A stretch of DNA of 64,000 nt, taken from positions 1-64,000 of the forward strand of contig CANPTW010000009.1 of the NCBI GenBank assembly GCA_947577075.1, given 5' to 3'. This stretch comes from an uncultured Oscillibacter sp. Lineage in GTDB: Bacteria; Bacillota; Clostridia; Oscillospirales; Oscillospiraceae. Positions 51,904 to 62,100 of the stretch are shown here, piece by piece. The notes under the pieces were generated by a model, which saw nothing but the letters and a program-made list of their open reading frames with translations, was not told where the DNA came from and did no database searches. How positions within the stretch are numbered: position 1 is the stretch's first letter; each line of letters begins with the position of its first letter. A program made the translations under genes and the position numbers.

Positions 51904-53286
51904 TTACGCTTCTTCCAGGGAAAGCAGCTTTTCCCCCACCCGGTAAATATCTCCCGCGCCCACGGTCAGAATCAAATCCCCCGGCCCGGCCAGCCGCCGG
52001 ACGGCCTCCGCCGTCTTGTCCAGTGTGGAGCAGTAAACGGAACCGGGGACCTCCTTACAAAGATCCGCCGAGGAAATCCCCAGGGTGTTCTGCTCCCGGG
52101 CGGCGTAGATCTCCGCCAGCACCACCACGTCCGCCAGCTTCAGCTCCTCCACAAAGCGGTCGAAGAGCTTGGCGGTCCGGGAATAGGTGTGGGGCTGGAA
52201 GGCCACGATGAGCCGCCGGTAGCCCAGGCCCTTGGCGGTGGTCAGCAGGGCGTGGAGCTCGTCGGGATGGTGGGCGTAGTCGTCGTAGATCTCCGCGCCC
52301 TGGAAGCTCCCCTTGTACTCAAAGCGCCGCCCCGCGCCGGCGAAGGACGCCAGGCCCTTCTCCACCGCCTCCCCGGGGAGGCCCAGCACATAGGCCGCCG
52401 AGGCCGCCGCCAGGGCGTTGGACACGTTGTGCCGCCCGTAGACCCGGAGCTCCGCGTGGGCGTAAAACTCGCCGTGTACCCGGATGTCGAACACCGGGCG
52501 GCCCTTGTCCTCCCGGAGGTTCACGGCGGTGCACTCCGCCCCCGGCTCCAGGCCGAAGGTGAAGGCCTCCAGCCCCTGGACCGTGTCCCGGGCCCCGGCG
52601 TTGTCCGCGTTGACAATCACATGGCCCCCGGGGGGCACCAGCTCCGCGAAGCGGCGGAAGGAGCGCTTGATGTCCTCCAGGTCCCGGAAGAAGTCCAGGT
52701 GGTCCGCCTCCACGTTCAGGATCACCGCCACGGTGGGGTAGAAGCTGAGGAAGCTGTTGCAGTACTCGCAGGACTCCAGGATGATGGTGTCCCCCTGCCC
52801 CACCCGGTAGCCGGAGTGCAGCAGCGGCAGGGTCCCGCCGATCATGACGGTGGGGTCCGCCTCCGCCGCCATGAAGATGTGGGTGCACATGGAGGTGGTG
52901 GTGGTCTTCCCGTGGGTGCCCGCCACACAGAGGGCGTTGGGGTAGTGCCGCATGATGGCCCCCCAGGCCTGGGCCCGCTCATAGACCGGGATGCCCCGGG
53001 CCACGGCCCCGGCGATCTCCGGGTTGCCGTCGTGGACGGCGGCGGTGCGGATCACCAGGTCGCAGTCCCCCAAGTTGTCGGCGTTGTGCCCCACGGCCAC
53101 GGGGATGCCCAGGGACCGGAGATGCTTCACCGTCCCGCTCTCCGACATGTCGGAGCCCTGGATGATCAGCCCCTTGTCCTGGAGAACCTCCGCCAGGGGG
53201 CACATGGAAACGCCCCCGATGCCCACCAGGTGGGCCCGGGTGCCGGGAACGAAAAACTCGCTGATGGGCTTTTGATTCTGCATCAT
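51904..53286 (-). CDS. murC: UDP-N-acetylmuramate--L-alanine ligase
   Basis: 460 aa Mur ligase adding L-Ala to UDP-MurNAc, the first stem-peptide step. N-domain HLVGIGGVSMCPLAEVL, ATP loop AGTHGKTTTTSMCTHIF, central ILNVEADHLDFFRD and RRFEYKGSFQGAEIYDDYAH, and C-domain FQPHTYSRTAKLFDRF. Length normal. Two tandem ATGs at 53286/53283 after AAGGAAG. Divergent from cca. Confidence 0.97.
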   Translation of the reverse strand: MMQNQKPISEFFVPGTRAHLVGIGGVSMCPLAEVLQDKGLIIQGSDMSESGTVKHLRSLGIPVAVGHNADNLGDCDLVIRTAAVHDGNPEIAGAVARGIPVYERAQAWGAIMRHYPNALCVAGTHGKTTTTSMCTHIFMAAEADPTVMIGGTLPLLHSGYRVGQGDTIILESCEYCNSFLSFYPTVAVILNVEADHLDFFRDLEDIKRSFRRFAELVPPGGHVIVNADNAGARDTVQGLEAFTFGLEPGAECTAVNLREDKGRPVFDIRVHGEFYAHAELRVYGRHNVSNALAAASAAYVLGLPGEAVEKGLASFAGAGRRFEYKGSFQGAEIYDDYAHHPDELHALLTTAKGLGYRRLIVAFQPHTYSRTAKLFDRFVEELKLADVVVLAEIYAAREQNTLGISSADLCKEVPGSVYCSTLDKTAEAVRRLAGPGDLILTVGAGDIYRVGEKLLSLEEA

Positions 53287-53327
53287 GGAAACCAGCTTCC
53301 TTTCCAGAAAACGGTATTTAAAAAAGA

Positions 53328-53356
53328 TTGTATCCTTGCAGGCATTTTATTATAAT
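53328..53356 (+). promoter_or_regulatory. Promoter of the CCA-adding enzyme gene
   Basis: TTGTAT (53328-53333), 17-bp spacer, TATAAT (53351-53356). The predicted start of transcription near 53363 excludes the longer ORF. Confidence 0.75.
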
Positions 53357-53398
53357 ATAGAAAACGGCGAAATGCAACGGCGAAAGGGGGCAAAACCC

Positions 53399-54742
53399 GT
53401 GGATATCCCGGAGAATGTACAGGCTGTTTTAAAAACACTGGAGGCGGCGGGCCATGAGGCCTGGTGCGTGGGCGGCTGCGTCCGGGACGCCCTCTCGGGC
53501 CGGAGGCCGGAGGACTGGGACGCGGCCGCCTCCGCCCTGCCGGAGGAGACGATGGCGCTCTTCGGGTCCCGGGCCGAGCCCACGGGGCTGCAGCACGGCA
53601 CCGTCACCGTCAAAACGGAGGGCGGCCCGGTGGAGGTCACCACCTACCGCATCGACGGCGCGTATCTCGACCACCGCCGCCCGGAGTCCGTGGCCTTTAC
53701 CCGCTCCGTGGACGAGGACCTGGCCCGGCGGGACTTCACGGTCAACGCCATGGCCCTGAATCTCCGGGGGGAGCTCCGGGACCCCTTCGGGGGAAGAGAG
53801 GACCTTTGCCGGGGACTTCTCCGCTGCGTGGGGGACCCGGACCGGCGGTTTCAGGAGGACGCCCTGCGGATTCTCCGGGGCCTCCGGTTCGCGGCGGCGC
53901 TGGGCTTTGCCATTGAGCCCGGGACGGCGGCGGCTCTCCGGAGAAACCGGGAGGGGCTCCGGGACATCGCCCCGGAGCGGATTCAGGTGGAATTTTTCAA
54001 GCTCCTGCCGGGAGAGACGGCGGCGGCGGTGCTGCGGGAATACCCGGAGGTCTTCGGCGTCTTCTGGCCGGAGCTCCTGGCCATGGTGGGCTTCGACCAG
54101 CGGAACCGCCACCACTGCCACGACGTCTGGGAGCACACCCTCCACGCTCTGGACGCCGTGCCCGGGGATCTGGTGCTCCGCTGTACGACGCTCCTCCACG
54201 ACGTGGGAAAGCCCGCCTGCTTCACGCTGGACGAGGCGGGCGTGGGCCATTTCTACGGCCATCCCGCCATAAGCCGGGAGCTGGCGGACCGGATGCTGCG
54301 GCGGCTGAAATGCGCGGCGGGCTTCCGGGAGACGGTGGTCCGGCTGGTGGAGTGGCACGACCGGGACATTCCCCGGACGGACAAGGCCATCCGCCGGGCC
54401 CTGCGGATTCTGGGGGAGGAGGACCTGCGCCGCCTGATCCTGGTGAAGCGGGCGGACAACCTGGGACAGGCCCCGGCCTACCGGGGCCGGCAGGAGGAGC
54501 TGGACAAGGCGGAGGCGATTTTGGACCGGCTGCTGGAGGAGGACGCCTGCTTCTCCCTGAAGCAGCTGGCGGTCAACGGGCGGGACCTGCTGGCCCTGGG
54601 GCTTTCGGGGCCCGCCGTGGGGGCGGCGCTGGAGGAGCTGCTGGGCAGGGTGGTGGACGGCGCGCTGCCCAACCGGAGGGAGGCCCTGCTGGCGTACCTG
54701 CAAAAGCCGCGGGAGGCGGACGGAGGGGAGCGGACCCGGTGA
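53399..54742 (+). CDS. cca: CCA tRNA nucleotidyltransferase with HD domain
   Basis: 447 aa. Adds or repairs the 3'-CCA of tRNA. Class II nucleotidyltransferase head: CVGGCVRDALSGRRPEDWDA, then TGLQHGTVTV and VDEDLARRDFTVNAMALN; neck LRGLRFAAALGFAI. The C-terminal half contains an HD hydrolase domain (HHCHDVWEHTLHALDAVP, TTLLHDVGKPACFT, WHDRDIPRTDKAIRRA). A GTG start at 53399 with AAAGGGGG 7 nt upstream is preferred over ATG 53372, which lies too close to the promoter. Confidence 0.93.
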   Translation: MDIPENVQAVLKTLEAAGHEAWCVGGCVRDALSGRRPEDWDAAASALPEETMALFGSRAEPTGLQHGTVTVKTEGGPVEVTTYRIDGAYLDHRRPESVAFTRSVDEDLARRDFTVNAMALNLRGELRDPFGGREDLCRGLLRCVGDPDRRFQEDALRILRGLRFAAALGFAIEPGTAAALRRNREGLRDIAPERIQVEFFKLLPGETAAAVLREYPEVFGVFWPELLAMVGFDQRNRHHCHDVWEHTLHALDAVPGDLVLRCTTLLHDVGKPACFTLDEAGVGHFYGHPAISRELADRMLRRLKCAAGFRETVVRLVEWHDRDIPRTDKAIRRALRILGEEDLRRLILVKRADNLGQAPAYRGRQEELDKAEAILDRLLEEDACFSLKQLAVNGRDLLALGLSGPAVGAALEELLGRVVDGALPNRREALLAYLQKPREADGGERTR

Positions 54743-54896
54743 GGGATTTGCGCCCCCCTCTGCAGGCGCCGCCCCGGCCTGGGCGGGGGGATTCCTCCCC
54801 AAGCCCCGCGGCGGGCCGGGCGCGGCATCCGCGAAGGGCGGCGCCCGCGGCTTCTTTGACGGCACGCCTGACAATTCCATGAACCGGAGGTGCGCT

Positions 54897-55928
54897 ATGT
54901 GGGCGGAAGGAAAGGTGCGGATCATCGACATTGCCGAGGAGCTGGGCGTCAGCACCGCGACGGTGTCGAATGTGATTCACGGCAAAACGGCGAAGGTTTC
55001 CGGCCGGACGGTAAAACGGGTCCAGGAGAAGCTGGAGGAGCGGGGGTACATCCCCAATATGGCGGCGACGCTCCTCGCGCAGAACAACTCCCGCATCATC
55101 GGCGTCGTCATCAAGGACCACGAAAAGTACGAGGGGAAGCTGCTGACGGATCCCTTCATCGCCTCCTCCCTGAACGACCTGGCGGATGAGATCGAGAAAA
55201 ACGGCTATTTCATGATGGTCAAAAAGGCCGCCTGCATCCTGGACGCCGTCAAGTTCGCGTCCATGTGGAACATGGACGGCATGGTCATCCTGAGCTTCTG
55301 CGCCGACGAGTACCAGGAGCTCCGGAACCGGATTCACATCCCCTTCGTGGTCTACGACGGATATTTTGAAAACAGCGGAAGAATCTGCAACCTTCAAATT
55401 GACGACCGGGACGGCGGACGGCAGGTGGGGGAGCACCTGCGGGAGCTGGGGCACCGCCGGGTGCTCTGCGTCGCGGACAACCGGGAGTGCATGGACCTGC
55501 GGCGCTATGAGGGCCTTTGCTCCGGCCTGGGCTTCCCGGCGGATTTCATGAAAATTCCCATGCGGCGGCAGGAGCGGGAGCGCTTTTACGGGGAACGGCT
55601 CGAGGGGCTGCGGCAATACAGCGCCATATTTGCCGTGTCGGATTACTACGCCGCGGACCTGATGCGCTTTCTCCAGAAGGCCGGCGTGAAGCTGCCGGAG
55701 GAAATGTCCGTCGCCGGCTTCGACGACGGCGCCATCTGTGAGCAGGTCGTCCCCTCCCTGACCTCCGTGCGCCAGAACGGGGCCTGCCGGGCCCGGCTGG
55801 CGCTGGAGCTGCTGAGGCGGATGCGCCGGGAACCGGAGTTTTTCGGGGACTTTCTGACCTCCGTCCGGCTGATCCCCCGGGACAGCACCGGGCGTCCGCC
55901 CTGTCCGGACCGCCCGCCAAACGGCTGA
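54897..55928 (+). CDS. LacI-family transcriptional regulator
   Basis: 343 aa. N-terminal LacI HTH and hinge (VRIIDIAEELGVSTATVSNV, then KVSGRTVKRVQEKLEERGY), followed by a periplasmic-binding-protein-like sugar domain (SRIIGVVIKDHE, LGHRRVLCVADN, VAGFDDGAICEQVVPSLTSV). Start ATG at 54897 has GGAGG 6 nt upstream. A nearby candidate target is the GH42 beta-galactosidase gene, separated by one small gene; this is inference. Confidence 0.92.
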   Translation: MWAEGKVRIIDIAEELGVSTATVSNVIHGKTAKVSGRTVKRVQEKLEERGYIPNMAATLLAQNNSRIIGVVIKDHEKYEGKLLTDPFIASSLNDLADEIEKNGYFMMVKKAACILDAVKFASMWNMDGMVILSFCADEYQELRNRIHIPFVVYDGYFENSGRICNLQIDDRDGGRQVGEHLRELGHRRVLCVADNRECMDLRRYEGLCSGLGFPADFMKIPMRRQERERFYGERLEGLRQYSAIFAVSDYYAADLMRFLQKAGVKLPEEMSVAGFDDGAICEQVVPSLTSVRQNGACRARLALELLRRMRREPEFFGDFLTSVRLIPRDSTGRPPCPDRPPNG

Positions 55929-55983
55929 AAGCCGCCGGGAACGGCGGCGGACGGGCCCCAGCAATCTGCGGACGTCCGGATAC

Positions 55984-56012
55984 TTGCGCACGGTCCGGAA
56001 ATCTGCTATACT
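55984..56012 (+). promoter_or_regulatory. Promoter of the PH-domain gene
   Basis: TTGCGC (55984-55989), 17-bp spacer, TATACT (56007-56012), 26 bp before the ATG, which follows AAGGGAGG. Confidence 0.7.
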
Positions 56013-56037
56013 GTTGTCCGGTAAGGGAGGATGAGCT

Positions 56038-56460
56038 ATGGAATCCATCGAATATCTGTGGAAGGACCGCAAGCGCTTTTTGGGCATGCCCCTGTCCTTC
56101 ACCCGGTACCGCCTCAGCGAGGACCGGCTGTTCTGCGAGACGGGGTTTCTCAATGTGAAATGCGACGAGGTGCTGCTCTACCGGGTCCGGGACCTGCGGC
56201 TGACCATGAGCCTGGGCCAGCGCATCTTCGGAGTGGGAACGGTCTGCGTCGTATCCTCGGACAAGAGCATCCCCCATCTGGACTTAAAAAACGTCAGGGA
56301 CCCCCGGATGGTCAAGGAGCTGATCCACAAGCATGTGGAAGCGTCCAAGGACAAGCGCCGCATGCGGGCCACCGAGCTGCTGGGCGGCGAGGACGGCCCG
56401 GTCTGTCAGGAGTATGACGAGGACCTGGCTCCGGACGAGGACGCGGAGGATTCGTTTTAA
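56038..56460 (+). CDS. Bacterial PH-domain (YdbT/bPH2-like) protein
   Basis: 140 aa, no membrane helix. Core LSFTRYRLSEDRLFCETGFL, NVKCDEVLLYRVRDLRLTMS, FGVGTVCVVSSDKSIPHLDL and NVRDPRMVKELIHKHV is the bacterial PH2 domain pattern of strand-rich sequence plus a final helix. The acidic tail (EDLAPDEDAEDSF) is unusual. Role unknown. Own promoter. Confidence 0.82.
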   Translation: MESIEYLWKDRKRFLGMPLSFTRYRLSEDRLFCETGFLNVKCDEVLLYRVRDLRLTMSLGQRIFGVGTVCVVSSDKSIPHLDLKNVRDPRMVKELIHKHVEASKDKRRMRATELLGGEDGPVCQEYDEDLAPDEDAEDSF

Positions 56461-56606
56461 AACCTGGATTCACAACCGGGAGATGCCGGATGGGCGAGGA
56501 TTTTCCCCGCCGGACCAGGCGCTTTTCCCCGGGAATCCCGACGGATTTCAAGGGAACGCGGCGCGGTATGCCGGGAAAAGGACCGCCCGCACAGGCTGCT
56601 TTCAAA

Positions 56607-56639
56607 ACAGGGGGACGGCTTCAAACGCCGTCCCCCTGT
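56607..56639. terminator. Bidirectional terminator between PH-domain and GH42 genes
   Basis: Hairpin ACAGGGGGACGGC/GCCGTCCCCCTGT with A and T tracts on the two flanks. The rest of the 300-bp spacer shows nothing else. Confidence 0.8.
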
Positions 56640-56760
56640 TTCCATGCCCCGCGGCCCCGGCTTCCAACCGGGCAGCGGCACGGTTCCGCTCCCCTCTTCC
56701 GGAGCGGGGCGAACCCCGCCGCTCCGGGAACGGCCCGGGTCCCTCTGCTCCGCGCCGCCC

Positions 56761-58710
56761 TCACAGCGTTTCGATCACACAGCCAAAGGGCGGCAGCGTG
56801 ATCCCCAGGGCCTCCGTCTCCCGGGCGTTGTGGTTCAGCAGCATGCGAATCCGCTGCTCCGTGCCGCCCCGGAACACGACCTCCACCCCCTCGGGGGAGG
56901 GCGTCGTCTCAATTCCGCACTCGGCCAGCATGGTCCCCGCCAGCCTGGCCGTGGTGCCCGCGTCCAGGGAGCAGCCCAGGTAGTACACCGTGCCCGCCCC
57001 CTGCCGCTTTCGGGTGACGGCGACAAAGTCCGTGTAGAAGGGATCCCCGTATCGGTAGAGCACCTCCGCGTCCCGGACCTCCAGCATGTCCCGGAAGACG
57101 CCCCCCCAGCCCTCGGCCCCCGCGAAGGGGCCCTGGCCGACGACCGGGAAGGCCTTCCGCTCCTGCAGGCTCTCCGTCTCCGCCACCGCCGCCCCGGCCA
57201 GCCCGGTATAGCCCGCGGGCAGGGGCTCCCCGAACATCAGGTTGTTGTCCTCATCCTTCACCGCGTTCCGGTAGGTGAGGACCAGCGTGCCGCCCGCCTG
57301 CACAAACCCCTCCGCCCGGGCCCGGAACTCCGGCTTTGCAACGGTGAGCTGCGGCAGGAGCACCAGCTTATAGCCGGAGAAATCCGCCTCCGCCGGAATC
57401 ACGTCCACGGGGACGTTTTCGTCGTAGAAGGCCTTGTACAGCCGCTTCATCTCTCCGGGGCAGTCCAGTAGGGCGCTCTGCCGCTGGATGCGGAAGGCGG
57501 CCAGGGAGTCGTAGTCATAGACGATGGCTGTCTCGCTCCGGACGGGGGCCTCCAGCGCCGGGGCGTACGGGCGGATATCCCGGAAGAAGCTCTGCACCTC
57601 CCAGAACTTCCGCCCCTTGACGTTGTCCGCGTCCAAAATCCCATAGCAGAACTGCTCCGCCCCCTTGGCCGCCCCCCGGTACCGGAAGTACAGCAGGGAC
57701 GAGCAGCCGTGGGCCATAGCCTGATAGGACCACAGCCTGGCCTGGCCCGGCCGCGGAAGGTAGCCGGTGACGTCGTGCCCCTGGGCGCCCATAATGGCCT
57801 CGGTGACCCAGAAATTCTTTCGCTTGAGTCCCCGGATATAGTCCAGGCCAAAGGCGATCTCATGGGGCGGGATGGGCTCCCGCTGGCCGCCCCAGACGGG
57901 GTAATTGTTATAGGCGGCGACGTCCAGGTGCCGGGCCGCCCGGGCGTAGTCCACGTGCTTGTCCAGGCCGCCGCCGGGGAAGTCGTGGATGACCACGGCC
58001 CCGGGAATCAGCTCCCGGAGCAGGCGGACCTGAAAATCGATAAAGCGGCAGGCGCTCCGGCTGCGGAACCGCTCCCAGTCCAGCCGCAGGGCCGGATTGT
58101 GGGTGGTAATGGTGGCGGAGGGAAGGGGAATCTCCTCAAATCCGTTGTACTCCTGGGACCAGAACGCGGTGCCGTAGGCGCGGTTCAGCCGGCCGACGTC
58201 CCCCTGAAATTTCTCCTGGAGAAAACGGCGGAAGGCCGCTTGGCAGTGGGGGCACCAGCAGAGGTCGCTGCCCTCGTGGCCGATCTCGTTGTCCACCTGC
58301 CAGGCGGAAATCCAGGGCTCGTCCCGATAGTGCTCCGCCATGGCCCGGATGAGCTTTTCCGAGTACGTGTAAAGGGCGGGGCTGTTGTAGCAGCAGACAT
58401 GCCGCCCGCCAAAGGCGCGCCGCTGCCCGTTTTCAAACTGGGAAAGAATGTCCGGGTGCTTTTTTGCCAGCCAGGCGGGAATGGCGGCGGTAGGGGTGCC
58501 CAGGATGACCCGGAGCTCCTTCTCCTTGGCCATGGCGATGACGCCGTCGAAGAAGGAAAAATCGTACCGCCCTTCGGCGGGCTCCATCCGGTGCCAGGAA
58601 AACTCGGCGATGCGGATCGTATCGCCCCCCAGTTCCCGGATCGTGTCCATATCGGCTTCCATCAGGGCGGGGTCCCACTGCTCGGGGTAATAGTCGACGC
58701 CTAGTAACAT
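56761..58710 (-). CDS. Beta-galactosidase, glycoside hydrolase family 42
   Basis: 649 aa, no signal peptide, so intracellular. GH42 layout: MLLGVDYYPEQWDPALMEAD, acid/base E142 in WQVDNEIGHEG, nucleophile E303 in FWVTEAIMG. The family zinc site is present (C106 in CCYNSP, and C151/C153/C156 in CWCPHC). Trimerisation and C-terminal beta domains follow. It cleaves beta-1,4/1,3-galactosides. ATG at 58710 with AAAGGAG 9 nt before; the longer frame lies in the promoter region. Likely regulated by the LacI gene two genes away (inference). Confidence 0.95.
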   Translation of the reverse strand: MLLGVDYYPEQWDPALMEADMDTIRELGGDTIRIAEFSWHRMEPAEGRYDFSFFDGVIAMAKEKELRVILGTPTAAIPAWLAKKHPDILSQFENGQRRAFGGRHVCCYNSPALYTYSEKLIRAMAEHYRDEPWISAWQVDNEIGHEGSDLCWCPHCQAAFRRFLQEKFQGDVGRLNRAYGTAFWSQEYNGFEEIPLPSATITTHNPALRLDWERFRSRSACRFIDFQVRLLRELIPGAVVIHDFPGGGLDKHVDYARAARHLDVAAYNNYPVWGGQREPIPPHEIAFGLDYIRGLKRKNFWVTEAIMGAQGHDVTGYLPRPGQARLWSYQAMAHGCSSLLYFRYRGAAKGAEQFCYGILDADNVKGRKFWEVQSFFRDIRPYAPALEAPVRSETAIVYDYDSLAAFRIQRQSALLDCPGEMKRLYKAFYDENVPVDVIPAEADFSGYKLVLLPQLTVAKPEFRARAEGFVQAGGTLVLTYRNAVKDEDNNLMFGEPLPAGYTGLAGAAVAETESLQERKAFPVVGQGPFAGAEGWGGVFRDMLEVRDAEVLYRYGDPFYTDFVAVTRKRQGAGTVYYLGCSLDAGTTARLAGTMLAECGIETTPSPEGVEVVFRGGTEQRIRMLLNHNARETEALGITLPPFGCVIETL

Positions 58711-59180
58711 ACGCTGCCGCTCCTTTCTCATAGTGCCTGGGCCATGTTTGAAAAGAGGGTTTTCCCGCTTTTCGCCTGCGTTGACTATATCACAAAGGGG
58801 GCGGGAGCACAACCACAATTCCCCCATGGGCGGCCATACGCCTCCCCGCCAAGAAAACCGTTGAAATATGCCGGGCCATATGGTAATATATTCCTGAAAG
58901 TCGAAAACGGTCGAACAGGACCCCACGAAGCAAACAGCGCAATCCCTCCGATACAGTCAATACGGCCGAAAAGGAGCGGATGCTCCTTTTCGGCCGGCGG
59001 GCCGCGGGTCCGCCGGGGCGCAAAGCCCTCATGCGTTTCCCATGGAGTCAAGTACAGGGGGCCGCTTACGCGGCTCGCATCGCCGCCATGCGGCGGTGCA
59101 TCGAAACGAATCCGGCGGACTCTTTTCAACTGTGCCGGCGATGGACCTCAGCAGAGAAATAATTTGAGGAGGCTGGACTT
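58711..59180. other. Divergent promoter region with MITE remnants
   Basis: 470 bp between divergent genes. For GH42, minus-strand TTGTGC (about 58812-58807), 17 bp, TATAGT (58789-58784) fits a promoter; the -10 is part of TATAGTCAACGCAG, the MITE end sequence, followed by a GAAAAG...CTTTTC stem, so a solo end may supply it. The diverged MITE copy lies at 58951-59142. RBS TGAGGAGG precedes the NACHT gene. Confidence 0.5.
58951..59142 (+). mobile_element. Diverged 192-bp MITE copy upstream of the NACHT gene
   Basis: Same length and order as the 4696 copy: an altered left end (ATACAGTCAATACGG), stem CCGAAAAGGAGC/GCTCCTTTTCGG, conserved GGGGCGCAAAGC and GCGTTTCC, stem GCCGCTTACGCGGC, stem CCGCC/GGCGG, and right end CTCTTTTCAACTGTGC. 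Many base changes are on both sides of a stem, preserving pairing. Confidence 0.8.
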
Positions 59181-62100
59181 ATGCGGTGGCTGCACATTTC
59201 AGATATCCATTTTGGATATGATTCGGCGGCGGTCGAGACCATGCGGAGAAAAATCTTGGAGTGGGCGGAAAATATTGAGAAAGTAGACTGCCTTTTCATA
59301 ACGGGTGATCTGCGGTACGGCAAACAGGAAACGAAGGCATATCCGCCCGAGACGCTGACCTTTATTCAGGATCTGCAAAAGGCCCTGCGGGTCGGCCCGG
59401 AGGACACCTTTGTGGTGCCCGGAAACCACGACGTCAACCGGGATGAAATACTGGAGGCCGGCATCGATAAAGCCGGGAAAAGCTATGTCACGTCCAGCGG
59501 AGTTATTCCGGAGGCGACCTTGAATTATATCCGCGGGCAGAGGGCGCCGTTTCTCCGCCTGTACCGGAAGGTCTGCGGCTGTGACGAGCCGGGGTGGCAT
59601 TACTGCCGCCAAAAGGACGGGTTCAACATCATCTGCCTCAACACGGCGCTTTTCTGCTGCCGGGACGGCGAGGACGGCGGCCTGGTCGTGGGGACCAAGC
59701 TTTTGAATGCGCTGGCCAAGACCGTGGACAGCCGCCTCCCCGGCATCGTGCTGGCCCACCATGACTTTGAGTCCCTGCGGCAGGAGGAGCGGCAGGAGCT
59801 TGAAATTGCGCTGAAGGAAATGGGCGCCGTGGTCTATCTCTGCGGGCACCAGCACGTGGCCCTGGCCCGCCGGCAGAACACCTACCGGGCCAATCGGGAC
59901 CTTCACGTCTTTTTGTGCGGCACCAGTGTGGACAAGGACCCCAACCTGGAGCAGGTGGACATGGACGTTTTTGTGGGCGAGCTTGAGAAAACGGGCCGCA
60001 GCGGCTGCGTGCAGGCCTTTAAATGGAACCGCCGTTTTCACGACTGGGTGCCGGACGTGGACTTCTCCTACCCGGAAAACAAGGCGGTGGACGGGCGGCG
60101 CTATTTTCCGCCGGGGGCCAGGCCCCAGCCTCCGAAGCCGCTGAACCAAAACGTCCTGGAAAAATACAACGAGTACATCCGCAGCCAGTGCAGCGAGGTG
60201 GAGCTGAACGGCCTGCCGACCAATCTGGAGGACGTCGAGCGGAAATACGCCCTGGAACGGATCTTCGTCCCGCTGTCCTTTAAGCGGTTCGAGGGGCGGA
60301 AGGAGGACACGGAAGAGCTCCTGGAGGCCTATAGAGAGGCTGAAATCGCCGTAGGAGATTCCCTGGCGTTCCGGGAGAAGATGAAGCCGGTCACCCTGGA
60401 CAAGGTGGTTCCGCCGGACGGGAATTTCTGCTGCTTCATCCTCTCCGATCCCGGAGGGGGGAAGACCACGCTGCTGAAGTGGATCGCCTCCGTCTACAGC
60501 TTCCCGGAGGACTACCGCGGCAAGGAGACGAACCTGCCCCAGCGGGAGCTGTTCCCGATATGGATACGCTGCCGGGACATCCCTGTCGGGACCCGGCCCT
60601 CGCTGTGGAATACGATTGAGAATATCACGCGCCTGGGGGAATGGATGCCGGGGGACTCCGGCGCCGAGGATTTTGTAAGGCTCGTGTCCCACCATATTGA
60701 AAACGGAACGGCGCTGCTGCTGGTGGACGGGCTGGATGAAATTGGGAGCGATGCGGACCGCCAGCATTTTGTCAACCAGCTCCGCATATTCACGGAGCGG
60801 AATCCTATGGCAAACATGGTGGTCACCTCACGGATTACCGGCTTCCCCGCGATGATAAACAAAACGTTCAAGGGCTTTGACCGCTATGAAATCGCGCCTT
60901 TGGGCAAGGAGGGCGTCAGGGACCTGTGCGCCAAGTGGTACGGCATCGTCTACGGTGAGTCGGAGGAGAGCCGGAAGAGGGGAACGACTCTGGCGGACAG
61001 GATTACGGAGGATGTGCGCATCTTCCGCCTGGCGCGGAATCCCCTCCTGCTGACGACGCTGCTCCTGGTGGAGCGCCGGGTCGGAAGGCTGCCCACAAAG
61101 CGCACGGCGCTCTATGACGAGGCCATCCAGGTCCTGCTGGAGACGTGGAACCGGGCGGGACACGGGCACGAGCGGGTCGATCCGGACGAGGCCAGGTATC
61201 AGCTTGCCTACGTGGCGTTCTATATGACGGTGAACCACATCAAGCGGATTACGAAGGCCACGCTGACGGACTTGCTGCGGGCGGTCCGGCGGGATTTCTC
61301 CGACCTTATTTCAAACGGGGAACCGGTATCGGTGTTTGTGGACAACATTGAGAAGCGGAGCGCCCTCCTGATCCAAAAGGGGTTTGACAAGACGGAGGAG
61401 GGCTGTATGGCGGCGGTGTATGAGTTCCAGCACCTCACCTTCCAGGAGTATCTTGCCGCCTATGCGGTGGCAAACCGCTGCTATCCGGGTCTGGAGGATG
61501 GGGACGCCCCGGGGGCGGTTCTGAAGCCCTATCTGCTGGACTCCACGCTGAAGGAGACCGTTTCCCTTGCCGCGATCATGGACCGCTTCTGTGCCAAGGA
61601 GCTTGTGGAGGAGCTCCTCACAGAAACCGCGGCCAAGGCGGATACCTGGAATGCGTGTGTACAGCTGCATATCCTTTTGCTGCAGTTTATCGCCGACGAG
61701 GTTCAGCTCAGAGCAGACACGGTGGATAAAATCCTGGACTATTGCTTTAAAGACGATAAGGTGTGGTACGTAGACATCAAGCTGCTGCCCCAGATACTGG
61801 AGGGGCGGTACAGGGAAAAGCTGACCGCTCTTTTTTCCGCGATGGACCAAAAGCTGCACCATGGGTTTCCGCGCTATAAGCTGCTGCTTCAGGTCTTATC
61901 CGGGGAGATTCCGGATCCGTATCAGTACTATCTGGATAACCGCATTTCCGATTCCCCCCAGCGGCAGGCGGAGGCGCTTTCCGTCTTGGCGGAAGGCTTC
62001 TGGATCGATACGGGCGATATCTTCCGAAAGGTTGATGAAGATCAGATGTCCGAGCTGAGAGGGGAGGTTCTGGACTTTCTGTCAAGTGAAGAGGAACAGG

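Noticed and set aside
58744..59286. 180-codon frame across the divergent promoter region
   Set aside because: It runs through a MITE copy and the NACHT start with no RBS.
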